NCBI RefSeq assembly: GCF_002608075.1
Contig: NZ_LAHA01000052.1
Location: 1-55,204 of the forward strand
Origin: Nostoc linckia z4
Lineage (GTDB): Bacteria; Cyanobacteriota; Cyanobacteriia; Cyanobacteriales; Nostocaceae
DNA: 55,204 nt
Direction: 5' to 3'
How positions within the stretch are numbered: the first letter of the stretch is position 1; each line of letters starts with the position of its first letter. This document shows positions 8,817-17,414 of the stretch, piece after piece. The notes under the pieces were generated by a model. That model did no database searches. It saw only the letters and a program-made list of their open reading frames with translations, and was not told where the DNA came from. Both the position numbers and the translations under genes were made by a program.

Positions 8817-11021
8817 ATGAATCTAGATAAAACTGCTCAAATAATCAGTATTATTGAGCAACGTCGTCCTTTAGTGAATAAAATTGAACGTGTAGAAAGT
8901 AATCTTCGCTCTCTAAGCTTAGCACTACATCATCTTCAAGAACACAGGGAACAATTGCTGTCAAAAATTGATGAAGAAGCAGTTATCACAAAGTTGCATA
9001 ACTTAAATTTTTCTGGACTTCAGACAAAAATTGAGGCAGAATTAATTGCTTTAAATAAGCTCAAAACTCGTTTTAATCGCAATACTTTAAATATTGGGGT
9101 AATTGGAAGGGCAAGGCAAGGTAAAAGTCGTTTATTGCAAAGCTTGACAGGATTGACATCGGCGGAAATTCCTGATGGCGATCGCCAACATTGTACTGGA
9201 GTTCGTAGCACTATTCACCATAATTCTAATTTCGCTACTTATGGAGAAGTTTGGTTTCATACTGAAAGGTCTTTTTTAGACGAAGTAATAGCACCTTACT
9301 ATGAAAAATTGCGTTTGGGTTTAAAACCAATCACCCTAGAAGCCTTTGCCAATCATCCCTTACCTCCTTTACCAGTTGAACTCACAGAATATGCTGAACC
9401 GGGAGCAATGTATCAACATTTGCGGCGATATCATATTAATTTAGACAAATACCGCCACCTGCTAAAAGTAACTTCACCCCGACGTATTAGCCAAGCAGAA
9501 ATTCGCGAATATGTGGCTCAAGATACCACTGATGGACAGCGAATTTTCTTTAATTACTTAGCAGTACAAGAGGTAAAAATCACTTGTAAATTTCCTCATG
9601 AAGCGGTGGGACAAATTGCCTTGGTAGATATGCCAGGATTAGGAGATACAGGAATTGGTGATGAAGAGCGTTTGGTTAAGACTTTAGCACATGATGTAGA
9701 TGCAGTAATTTTTGTGCGTATGCCTAAATCCTCTGGTGATTATTGGGCAGATGTGGATGTCCGACTTTATGATATTGCGGCCAATGCAATCACAGAATTA
9801 CCGATAAATTTATGGTCTTTTTTAATTTTGAATCGGACTGATTCTACATCCAATAACAGCGATAATTGGTATAACTGTCAAGACCTTGCTCAAACACTTT
9901 CAGAAAAGCATATTCAGGTTGTTAATCATGTTATTGCCAATTGTGCCAATCCCCAAGAAGCAAATCAAGTGCTGGAATTAATTTTAGATTATCTAGCAAA
10001 AAATATTACGATTCTAGACAGTAAATATGCTTTTCTGTGTCAAGAACGTCTTGTGCAACTACAAAATACAGTGGCAGTAGAATTAGAAAAAGCTCGTCAA
10101 GTATTAGAACAAGCTGCAAGTGGAGAAAACTGGTTTCCTTTGTTTGAAAATTTATTTGCACAACTTTGGGATAATTTAACCACTGGTTTAGAAGCACTGT
10201 TAAAAAAATTAAGAGAACAGCGTGATGCTCAAAATATTGAGTTTAGACAACAGGTTGAAGCAGCTTTAAAAACTTGTCAACAAGATAGTGGAATTCCCAC
10301 AGAAGCAGAAATTGAAACTCGACGTAACCGTGTTGGTGGTTATCCCAATGCATATTATGAATATTTAAATGAGGTTCGTGCTTATTTATCCCAGCACTTC
10401 CTGTTATTAGATAAAGGATTAAAACAGGGATTAGATCGGGTGAAAGGTCAAGTATCTGAGGTATTAATTAATCAAGCTGGTTTGGGATTTGTAAGTGATG
10501 TTCGTGGGGAAGAATTCATCAACGCGATCGCTGCATATATCCCCAACGAACTCATTCCCAGTCAACCTAGTCGCTTAAAACTAGGATTCCAGATTCTTGC
10601 TGACTTTGAGCTTTCCTATCGAGGAATGATTCAACATCGTATCAGACAACGTTTAGATGATTTAACTCCCGATGAAACATCTTTACAACTCTCATCTTCT
10701 CCTTGTGCATCTGAAGTTTTATCATGTCTCCAAGCACTACACTCTGAAGCTATTTACAAATGTAGAACAGCATTAGATGATTTATTAGCTGAACCTAGCC
10801 AAGCTGCTTTTGCCATTGTTGAAGAATTTTTAGACCGCGTTCTTCGTGCTGAAGGCGCTAAAACAGAATGGCGGATATTTCTAGAAGAAGTTCGTTCTGA
10901 AGTCTGGTGTGATGAGTTTGAGCAATTAGGCGAACGCACCAGAACTAGGCGGGAGTGGATAGATTCTATAGAATGTGCTGCTACAGCTAACAAATTAAGC
11001 GGAATGCAATTCCTCAATTAA
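8817..11021 (+). CDS. Dynamin-like large GTPase
   Basis: This is a 734-residue protein counted from the ATG at 8817; a 44-residue extension from TTG 8685 is possible. A predicted coiled coil (about residues 15-90) precedes a GTPase domain with P-loop GRARQGKS (97-104), G3 motif DMPG (271-274) and a G4-like NRTD (339-342, Arg in place of the usual Lys). The rest is long, helical and Gln/Glu-rich, as in bacterial dynamin-like proteins. It heads a plus-strand row with a second P-loop GTPase 18 bp downstream and a membrane-anchored protein after that. The function is unknown. The pairing of GTPases resembles predicted membrane-linked stress or immune systems, which is inference. Confidence 0.7.
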   Translation: MNLDKTAQIISIIEQRRPLVNKIERVESNLRSLSLALHHLQEHREQLLSKIDEEAVITKLHNLNFSGLQTKIEAELIALNKLKTRFNRNTLNIGVIGRARQGKSRLLQSLTGLTSAEIPDGDRQHCTGVRSTIHHNSNFATYGEVWFHTERSFLDEVIAPYYEKLRLGLKPITLEAFANHPLPPLPVELTEYAEPGAMYQHLRRYHINLDKYRHLLKVTSPRRISQAEIREYVAQDTTDGQRIFFNYLAVQEVKITCKFPHEAVGQIALVDMPGLGDTGIGDEERLVKTLAHDVDAVIFVRMPKSSGDYWADVDVRLYDIAANAITELPINLWSFLILNRTDSTSNNSDNWYNCQDLAQTLSEKHIQVVNHVIANCANPQEANQVLELILDYLAKNITILDSKYAFLCQERLVQLQNTVAVELEKARQVLEQAASGENWFPLFENLFAQLWDNLTTGLEALLKKLREQRDAQNIEFRQQVEAALKTCQQDSGIPTEAEIETRRNRVGGYPNAYYEYLNEVRAYLSQHFLLLDKGLKQGLDRVKGQVSEVLINQAGLGFVSDVRGEEFINAIAAYIPNELIPSQPSRLKLGFQILADFELSYRGMIQHRIRQRLDDLTPDETSLQLSSSPCASEVLSCLQALHSEAIYKCRTALDDLLAEPSQAAFAIVEEFLDRVLRAEGAKTEWRIFLEEVRSEVWCDEFEQLGERTRTRREWIDSIECAATANKLSGMQFLN

Positions 11022-11039
11022 TCAAGGAAAGAGACTGGA

Positions 11040-12038
11040 ATGCAAGAACTTCAAATTACAATGCTGGGGCCTAGTGGTGTGGGAAAAACTACATTATTAA
11101 CAGCAATGTACGAACAATTTGAAAGTAATATTGGGTTAACTAATCTTCAACTGACTCCTGACGATGATAGTGCAGCTATTTTACAAGACCGTTTAGTTGA
11201 ATTAAAAAGTTTAATTGATGTTTTTGAAGCCAGAGGAAGAACAGGTATTCAAGGAACAGAAGCTTTAGCCGGCCCTGAATCCTTACGTGCTTTTAGATTT
11301 GGTTTAGGGAAAAAAGGTGAAGCTCCATCATTACAATTGTGTTTTCGCGATTATCCTGGCAAATATCACGAAACTAGTGCGACTTCAGAAGAAAAACAAT
11401 TTGTGAAAGAACTCCTTCAGAACTCAGTGGCAGTTTTAATTGCCATTGATGCTCCAGCTTTAATGGAAGACCCCAAAGGAGTTTTGCACGAAAAAATTAA
11501 TCGTCCTCAACAAATAAAAAATCTTTTCAATGCTGCTTTTCAAGACTTAGATTCACCTAGATTAGTAATTTTTGCCCCGGTGAAGTGTGAAAAATATTTA
11601 AAAGACGATAAATCTGCATCTGAATTAATAGACCGAGTGAAAAAAGGTTATGAAAATTTATTTAATCATTTCAATTCAGAAAAATTAAGTCCTTTAATTG
11701 TCAGTGTGATTACTCCTATTCAAACAGTTGGTAGTGTAGTTTTTTCCCGCATTGAATTTGATTCTCAAAATAACCCACACTTTTATTTTCGTAAAATTAG
11801 GCATGATGCCTACTATAATCCTAAAGATAGCGAACAATTATTGCGTTATCTCCTCAGATTTTTGCTCAAACTTCATCTAGATTCGCGCAATCGCAGTTGG
11901 GGATTTTTTAGCTTCGTTAGAGGTTGGTTAAGTTTAGATGATTACCTCAGAAAAGCCGTAGATGAATTTGCACGAGGATGCAAAACCACAGGAGGTTTTG
12001 TTGTGATTAAAGGCGAACAATTACTAAATATTTACTAG
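11040..12038 (+). CDS. P-loop GTPase (TRAFAC-like, resembling DO-GTPase2)
   Basis: This 332-residue protein has a P-loop GPSGVGKTT at 10-18, a G3-type motif FRDYPGKY with Asp104 to Gly107, and a G4-like FAPVKCEKY (178-186) in place of the classical NKxD. The DYPG and VKCE combination is what I recall of the GTPases paired with a second GTPase in prokaryotic conflict-system surveys (double-GTPase systems); the match was not tested. The start ATG follows the preceding gene by 18 bases, with AAGGAAAGAG upstream, so the two are very likely co-transcribed and translationally linked. No transmembrane segment is seen. The C-terminal half has no recognised domain. Confidence 0.72.
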   Translation: MQELQITMLGPSGVGKTTLLTAMYEQFESNIGLTNLQLTPDDDSAAILQDRLVELKSLIDVFEARGRTGIQGTEALAGPESLRAFRFGLGKKGEAPSLQLCFRDYPGKYHETSATSEEKQFVKELLQNSVAVLIAIDAPALMEDPKGVLHEKINRPQQIKNLFNAAFQDLDSPRLVIFAPVKCEKYLKDDKSASELIDRVKKGYENLFNHFNSEKLSPLIVSVITPIQTVGSVVFSRIEFDSQNNPHFYFRKIRHDAYYNPKDSEQLLRYLLRFLLKLHLDSRNRSWGFFSFVRGWLSLDDYLRKAVDEFARGCKTTGGFVVIKGEQLLNIY

Positions 12039-12061
12039 AATATTTATTAGGATTTAAAACT

Positions 12062-12925
12062 ATGCAACTTTATGTCCAAAGCCGGGGAATCAATCAAGAG
12101 TATGATTATCGCTGGTTAAAGATTAAACAAGACAATCAAGTTCCAGAAATTCCTCCTATTTTACAAACACAAATTTCTGATAATTCTGGAACTGCATTTC
12201 GTGTGGCTGATATGATAGATAGCCAAGTTCCATCAATAATTTTAATTCGGTCGAATGGCGAGCTATTATTATTAGTCACTGCATTAGAAGCCAGAGAAGA
12301 AAGAATTGATTTTATGGGGCGTAGAGTTCGTAACTCTGTTGTGTGGATATATCCAGAAAGTAACGAACAAGCACTAAGGTCTCTAACTGTCCGGGCTTTG
12401 AGAGGAGAGCTACAACAAGAAGTCGATCGAGCGATAACAATTGGAGGAGAATACGGTTTTACTGTGTTATTTGAGGAAATTAGTCGATTAGCTAATCCAG
12501 AAAGTATTGATAATTATGAAGCAGATTTAAAACCAAAAATTGGGAAGAATTTTTTAAAATTAAGGGAAGAATTAGCTTTAGAATTAGAACGCCATAAATT
12601 GCCTCAAAGAAATGGACTTTTAATTCTACTTACAAGTATAAAAACAAAACCTGCTCTCATCGAAGCTAATGTTTGGAGAGGTTTATCAAATCGTTTGCTT
12701 AATGATGATTGGGAAATAATTCCAGAAAAAAAAATTCTTACGGGAATCTGGATATTGGTTTTGGCAGTGGTCATTGTACTGGCGATCGCCTTGCTATTAA
12801 TTATAATAATTCCTCAGAAAATACAGCCAAAAATGAATTCTTCACCACCTCCTCAAATAAACAAGATACTGGAGGAAACGAATCATTCATTAGTTTTGTT
12901 CCCAAAGAATTTGATGTCGAACTAA
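12062..12925 (+). CDS. Uncharacterised membrane-anchored partner of the GTPase pair
   Basis: The 287 residues comprise a soluble N-terminal part (about 1-222) with no family I recognise and one strong transmembrane helix at about 226-250 (GIWILVLAVVIVLAIALLL). A short tail follows. The gene starts 23 bp after the second GTPase. The frame ends at 12925, but the -1 frame stays open to 13512 with no ATG near the junction, so the true product may be longer. A run of nine A residues (12726-12734) sits just before the transmembrane segment and an A5 run just after it. Its place in the row suggests it tethers the GTPases to a membrane; this is inference. Confidence 0.6.
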   Translation: MQLYVQSRGINQEYDYRWLKIKQDNQVPEIPPILQTQISDNSGTAFRVADMIDSQVPSIILIRSNGELLLLVTALEAREERIDFMGRRVRNSVVWIYPESNEQALRSLTVRALRGELQQEVDRAITIGGEYGFTVLFEEISRLANPESIDNYEADLKPKIGKNFLKLREELALELERHKLPQRNGLLILLTSIKTKPALIEANVWRGLSNRLLNDDWEIIPEKKILTGIWILVLAVVIVLAIALLLIIIIPQKIQPKMNSSPPPQINKILEETNHSLVLFPKNLMSN

Positions 12926-13512
12926 ATCAAGTTGGAGAAATTATCAAACTCATCTTTGATAATCCTGTTGAATTCATTCAAAAAGGCATTGACTTTAACA
13001 AGGCTCTGTGGGAACTTAATGAATACGACCAAGAAAAGTTATTATATATTACTTCATTTATTTTAGAACAAAAAAACCTAGATAATGATGCTAATGAAAG
13101 AACTTTAACAGATAGAAAAATGACGCTAATTAATTTAGCAGAATCAGCAATGAATTATTATTTTAATAATATTAAAAATATCCAAAATGGCAAACTAATT
13201 AATAATCATAATGTTTTCATATCAAATAGTTTAGAGTATATGAATAACCCAATTATTGATTTGATTGACAAAAAAGCAAAGCTGAATCAAGCCATATTAA
13301 CAATTACTTCTATTCGTCAAAAAGAAGAATTATTTTCTCTGGTTTCATATATTCTGCAAGAGAAGCAGTTAGCAAATAAAGCTATAACAAGACGGCTCAC
13401 TAATGAAGACAAAAAGTTTTTAGCTAAAGCATTATTGATTTTACAAAAACATTCCGATCGATTAAAGGAAATTAAGCGAAAAAATAGGAAAAATTCAGAT
13501 AAATGGATATAG
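12709..13512 (+). CDS. Frame-shifted continuation of the membrane-anchored protein, or a fourth cassette gene
   Basis: The open frame extends from a TTG at 12709 and overlaps the preceding gene by over 200 bases in the -1 frame. No ATG, GTG or other convincing start occurs before about residue 138, and the first 45 residues look like out-of-frame translation. From about 12870 onward it reads as a normal, helical, Lys/Glu/Asn-rich protein with two similar segments (YDQEKLLYITSFILEQKN and RQKEELFSLVSYILQEKQ). The simplest reading is that the transmembrane protein and this domain form one polypeptide joined by a frameshift, either programmed, a mutation, or a sequencing error in an A-run. A separately started gene is less likely. 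Confidence 0.5.
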   Translation: MGNNSRKKNSYGNLDIGFGSGHCTGDRLAINYNNSSENTAKNEFFTTSSNKQDTGGNESFISFVPKEFDVELNQVGEIIKLIFDNPVEFIQKGIDFNKALWELNEYDQEKLLYITSFILEQKNLDNDANERTLTDRKMTLINLAESAMNYYFNNIKNIQNGKLINNHNVFISNSLEYMNNPIIDLIDKKAKLNQAILTITSIRQKEELFSLVSYILQEKQLANKAITRRLTNEDKKFLAKALLILQKHSDRLKEIKRKNRKNSDKWI

Positions 13513-13534
13513 TTGTGGAAATAAACGATCGCCT

Positions 13535-13659
13535 CAATACTTGTCGGTTAAGGGGAAAAGGGGAAGGGGAAAGGGGAAAGAAAAAACCTTTAACCTTTAC
13601 CCTTTAACCTTTTCCCCAAACCCAATGCCGAGTTAAAAATCGTTAACCGAGCAGTATTG
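13535..13659. repeat. Heptamer array element with terminal inverted repeats
   Basis: The left end CAATACTTGTCGGTTAA (13535-13551) and the right end TTAACCGAGCAGTATTG (13643-13659) are inverted copies matching at 15 of 17 positions. Between them a G-rich heptamer arm (AAGGGGA type) is followed by a C-rich arm (CCTTTAA type), so the whole can fold into a long hairpin. It lies between two convergent genes and may serve as a two-way terminator. Confidence 0.7.
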
Positions 13660-13679
13660 ACGATCGCCTAAAATACCAC

Positions 13680-16061
13680 TTAATACGGCCACTTCCAGTC
13701 CCGAATTTCCGGCATATCATCGCCGTACTTCTCAATGTAGTGCTTGTGTTCTATGAGTTTATCTCGCATTTGCTGTTTGACATAAGCTGCCTTAGATCCG
13801 AGTTTGGAAACCCGGTCTATGACATCGATTACAAGATGGAAGCGATCGAGGTCGTTGAGAACAACCATATCAAAAGGCGTGGTGGTGGTTCCCTCTTCCT
13901 TGTAGCCGCGCACATGCAAGTTCTTGTGATTGGTCTGGCGGTAAGTTAAGCGATGAATCAGCCAGGGATAGCCATGAAACGCAAAGATGATCGGTTTGTC
14001 GGTGGTGAAAAGTGTATCAAAGTCTTTTTCATTCAAACCGTGGGGATGTTCGCTTCTTGGCTGTAGTGTCATTAAATCCACTACGTTGATTACCCGCACC
14101 TTTAAGTCAGGGAAGTTTTGGCGCAAGATGTCTACAGCCGCCAAGGTTTCCAAGGTGGGAATATCGCCGGCACAAGCCAGTACTACATCTGGTTCGTCGC
14201 CTTGGTCGCTGCTTGCCCATTCCCAAATGCCGATGCCTTTGGTGCAATGCTTAATGGCTGCATCGATGTTGAGATATTGCAATGCTGGTTGTTTTCCGGC
14301 AACAATCACGTTGACATAGTTCCGGCTTCTCAAACAATGGTCTGTTACTGATAGCAGAGTGTTGGCATCGGGGGGCAAATACACGCGCACGATTTCTGCT
14401 TTCTTGTTAACCACATGGTCGATAAAACCGGGGTCTTGGTGGGAGAAACCATTGTGGTCTTGTCGCCAAACGTGGGAGGAAAGCAGATAATTGAGGGAAG
14501 CAATTGGTCTGCGCCAGGGAATGTGTCTGGTGGTTTTCAACCATTTGGCGTGTTGGTTGAACATGGAATCAATGATGTGGATGAAGGCTTCATAACAGGA
14601 GAAAAAGCCGTGACGACCGGTGAGGAGATAGCCTTCTAACCAACCTTGACAACTAGTTTCGCTGAGAATTTCCATCACCCGACCGTCTGGGGAAAGATGG
14701 TCGTCTTCTGGGAGGATCTGGGCTACCCAAGTCCGGTCTGTAACTTCAAACACAGCATCTAGACGATTGGATACAGTTTCGTCGGGGCCGAAGATGCGGA
14801 AATTGCGTTTGTCTTGGTTCAGTTGCACAATATCTCGCAGGAATCTACCAGTAACTCTGGTTGCTTCTGCGATCGCTTTACCTGGTTCGGCAATATCTAT
14901 GGCATAATCTCGAAAATCCGGCATTTTCAGGTCGCACAATAGCAAACCACCGTTGGCGTGGGGATTGTCACCCATGCGTCGCTGTCCTTTGGGAGCTAGT
15001 TCTGCCAGTTCCTCAATCAGCTTACCATTGCTGTCGAAGAGTTCTTCTGGTTTATAACTCTTCATCCAATCTTCTAGGAGTTTTAGGTGTTCTGGCTGTT
15101 TGCTGATGTTGCCAAAGGGAACTTGATGCGATCGCCAATAATCTTCGGTTTTTTTGCCATCTACTTCCTGGGGCCCTGTCCAACCTTTAGGGGTTCGCAT
15201 GATAATCAGCGGCCACTGGGGACGTTCCGTAAAACCATGTACGCGGGCTTCTCTTTGGATACTTTGAATTTCAGGGATGATTGTATCCAGAGTTGCCGCC
15301 ATTTGCTGGTGTACATCTGCCGGATCGTGACCTTCTACAAAGTATGGTTTGTAGCCATAGCCGACAAATAAACTTTCTAATTCTTCATGACTAATCCGTG
15401 ATAATACTGTTGGGTTAGCAATTTTATATCCATTTAAATGCAAAATTGGCAGTACCGCACCATCACGGGCTGGGTTGAGAAATTTATTCGAGTGCCAGCT
15501 AGTAGCTAAAGCACCAGTTTCCGCTTCCCCGTCACCCACAACAGCAGCAACAATCAAATCTGGATTATCAAAGGCAGCACCGAAAGCATGGACGAGGGCA
15601 TAACCTAGTTCTCCGCCTTCGTGGATGGAACCAGGAGTTTCCGGTGCAACGTGGCTGGGGATACCACCAGGGAAAGAGAATTGTTTGAAGAGTTTCTGCA
15701 TCCCCTCAACATCTTGGGAAATGTTGTGGTAGTACTCACTGTAAGTACCTTCTAAATAAGTGTTGGCTACCAATCCGGGGCCTCCATGACCAGGCCCAGC
15801 AATGTAAATTGTGTTGAGGTCGTATTTTTTAATAACCCGATTTAGGTGAGCATAGATGAAATTCAACCCTGGTGTTGTTCCCCAGTGACCCAAAAGCCTG
15901 GGTTTAACATGTTCTATTTTTAGCGGTTCTCTCAGTAGTGGATTGTCCAGTAGATATATTTGCCCGACTGAAAGATAGTTCGCTGCACGCCAGTAAGCAT
16001 TAATTTTGCGTAATTCTTCGTCTGTTAAAGGCTTTGTTTGTGGAGTAGTTGCTAATGTCAT
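13680..16061 (-). CDS. xfp: Phosphoketolase (xylulose-5-phosphate/fructose-6-phosphate)
   Basis: The enzyme is thiamine-diphosphate dependent and splits xylulose-5-phosphate or fructose-6-phosphate with phosphate to acetyl phosphate plus a C3 or C4 sugar phosphate. In cyanobacteria this gives a carbon-saving route to acetyl units. The 793 residues match the family length. Visible signatures are GHWGTTPGLNFIYAHLNR near 57, GPGHGGPG near 89-96, the ThDP-binding GDGEAETGAL near 178 and a C-terminal HVRGYKEEGTTTTPFDM. The start is the ATG at 16061. No acetate kinase or phosphotransacetylase gene is adjacent, so acetyl phosphate is handled by genes elsewhere. Upstream is a 670-bp AT-rich spacer. 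Confidence 0.95.
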   Translation of the reverse strand: MTLATTPQTKPLTDEELRKINAYWRAANYLSVGQIYLLDNPLLREPLKIEHVKPRLLGHWGTTPGLNFIYAHLNRVIKKYDLNTIYIAGPGHGGPGLVANTYLEGTYSEYYHNISQDVEGMQKLFKQFSFPGGIPSHVAPETPGSIHEGGELGYALVHAFGAAFDNPDLIVAAVVGDGEAETGALATSWHSNKFLNPARDGAVLPILHLNGYKIANPTVLSRISHEELESLFVGYGYKPYFVEGHDPADVHQQMAATLDTIIPEIQSIQREARVHGFTERPQWPLIIMRTPKGWTGPQEVDGKKTEDYWRSHQVPFGNISKQPEHLKLLEDWMKSYKPEELFDSNGKLIEELAELAPKGQRRMGDNPHANGGLLLCDLKMPDFRDYAIDIAEPGKAIAEATRVTGRFLRDIVQLNQDKRNFRIFGPDETVSNRLDAVFEVTDRTWVAQILPEDDHLSPDGRVMEILSETSCQGWLEGYLLTGRHGFFSCYEAFIHIIDSMFNQHAKWLKTTRHIPWRRPIASLNYLLSSHVWRQDHNGFSHQDPGFIDHVVNKKAEIVRVYLPPDANTLLSVTDHCLRSRNYVNVIVAGKQPALQYLNIDAAIKHCTKGIGIWEWASSDQGDEPDVVLACAGDIPTLETLAAVDILRQNFPDLKVRVINVVDLMTLQPRSEHPHGLNEKDFDTLFTTDKPIIFAFHGYPWLIHRLTYRQTNHKNLHVRGYKEEGTTTTPFDMVVLNDLDRFHLVIDVIDRVSKLGSKAAYVKQQMRDKLIEHKHYIEKYGDDMPEIRDWKWPY

Positions 16062-16730
16062 TTCGACACTCCATTACAAAAGGATTTTGACCAGTTCATT
16101 AGTATGCAATTTTACTTGTCTGGAGTATGAAGATCATCTTACTCATGACAAATATTTCCAGAAACGAGTTGCTAAAGGTAGCCTTGGTAGGCACATAATA
16201 CCTTTACTCACATCTAGAATAAGTCTAAATAACTATGGAATCTTGCTAGTAGTAAGCTAGCAAGACTAGTTTAATATTGCTGGTTTTTTAATATTAATTT
16301 TCAAATTCGTTTGATTTATTCTAAAAATAAAAAATTCTCTTTTCAAGAATTATATTTTAAGAATTTATAATATATTTATTTTGATGGATGTTGATTTACA
16401 GCAGTTTTCATGTATTTAGACCACAATCTTGTTTCTTCTTTTCTTCCTTTGCGTCTTTGCGTGAGATAAAAATAGTGTGGTTAATTTACCTGAAAATCGC
16501 TGTAATACTGTTTTTGAGGAAATTAAAGGTTTAATTAGGGTAGCATATCACTACTATAGCGATTCCCAGTGATGTGAGGTACAGATAATATTTTGAAACG
16601 CAAAGGAACGCAAAGTAAAGCGCAGAGGTACGCCGAGATTTGCACCTCAGCAGACTAGGAAACGCTATAAATCGAGGAATTTAGTTTTATATATCGTAAG
16701 GAAACCCTTTGTTTCTGGGTAACATATGAT
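16062..16730. other. AT-rich spacer with a dispersed repeat
   Basis: No gene is seen. The part near 16062-16420 is AT-rich and likely holds the phosphoketolase promoter on the minus strand. From about 16597 to 16645 lies the AAACGCAAAGGAACGCAAAG-type repeat, which recurs near 39068-39110 and, inverted, near 4620. The 3' end of rimM follows. Confidence 0.45.
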
Positions 16731-17285
16731 TTAATTATTAATTTCCAATAATCCATCTGGTGGTGTAATTTCAATGCGACCTGTTTGCAAGTCTACCACT
16801 GGGGCGATCGCTTCTACAAAGGGAATCAAAACAGTCTTTTGTGCTTTGTCATTGGTAAAAGATGAATGCAATTTTACTTCTAACAAATCATTACCAGCAG
16901 GGATGATATCTACCACCGTACCGACAAGTTCGCCAGAAGCTTGCATGAATACTTCCAAACCAATCAAATCAAGGACATGATATTCATCTTCGCCTAATTC
17001 GGGGCGATCGCTTGCTAGCACCATTAACTTACAACCGCGCAACTCCTCCGCTTGATTGCGATTTTCCACCCCAGCTAATTTGATGACATATAAATTTTTC
17101 CCTTCAATATAACGTCCTGCCAATAACTCTATCGGTTGCGGTTCCCTCTCCCCAGGACGCAACAACCAGCGTTTTCCCGGCACTTGAAACCGTTCTGGGA
17201 AATCCGAGTCAGGATAAACTCGTAACTCCCCAGATAATCCTTGAGGTGCAACAATCTTACCAATTTCTAGCCAGTCATTAGTCAT
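16731..17285 (-). CDS. rimM: Ribosome maturation factor RimM
   Basis: RimM binds protein S19 and assists maturation of the 30S head, including 16S rRNA processing. The protein has the N-terminal RimM barrel (WLEIGKIVAPQGLSGELRV, PDSDFPERF) and the C-terminal PRC barrel (YHVLDLIGLEVF to FVEAIAPVVDLQTGRIEI). I place the start at the ATG at 17285 (MTNDWLEIG). An ATG seven codons upstream at 17306 lies inside a CCCAATG minisatellite that runs into the gene and is less likely to be original. From 17285 the protein is 184 residues, close to the family length. The gene is followed upstream on the same strand by the aminotransferase gene, across a heptamer repeat. Confidence 0.92.
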   Translation of the reverse strand: MTNDWLEIGKIVAPQGLSGELRVYPDSDFPERFQVPGKRWLLRPGEREPQPIELLAGRYIEGKNLYVIKLAGVENRNQAEELRGCKLMVLASDRPELGEDEYHVLDLIGLEVFMQASGELVGTVVDIIPAGNDLLEVKLHSSFTNDKAQKTVLIPFVEAIAPVVDLQTGRIEITPPDGLLEINN

Positions 17286-17410
17286 TAGGTATTGGGCATT
17301 GGGCATTGGGCATTGGGCATTGGAATGGGGAAAGGGAAAGGGGTAAGGGGGAAAGGGGAAAGATTAAATTTATTCCTTTTCCCTTTTCCCTTTAACCTTT
17401 TCCCCTGCCC
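17286..17410. repeat. GGGCATT minisatellite and heptamer arms abutting rimM
   Basis: About four copies of GGGCATTG lie at 17293-17322 next to the rimM start, followed by a G-rich heptamer arm (17323-17364) and an opposing C-rich arm (17376-17408). The two arms could pair. The array fills the whole gap between rimM and the aminotransferase gene. Confidence 0.7.
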
Positions 17411-17414
17411 CTCA

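Noticed and set aside
9020..9211. Minus-strand open frame inside the GTPase gene
   Set aside because: It is a shadow of the coding strand with no independent support.
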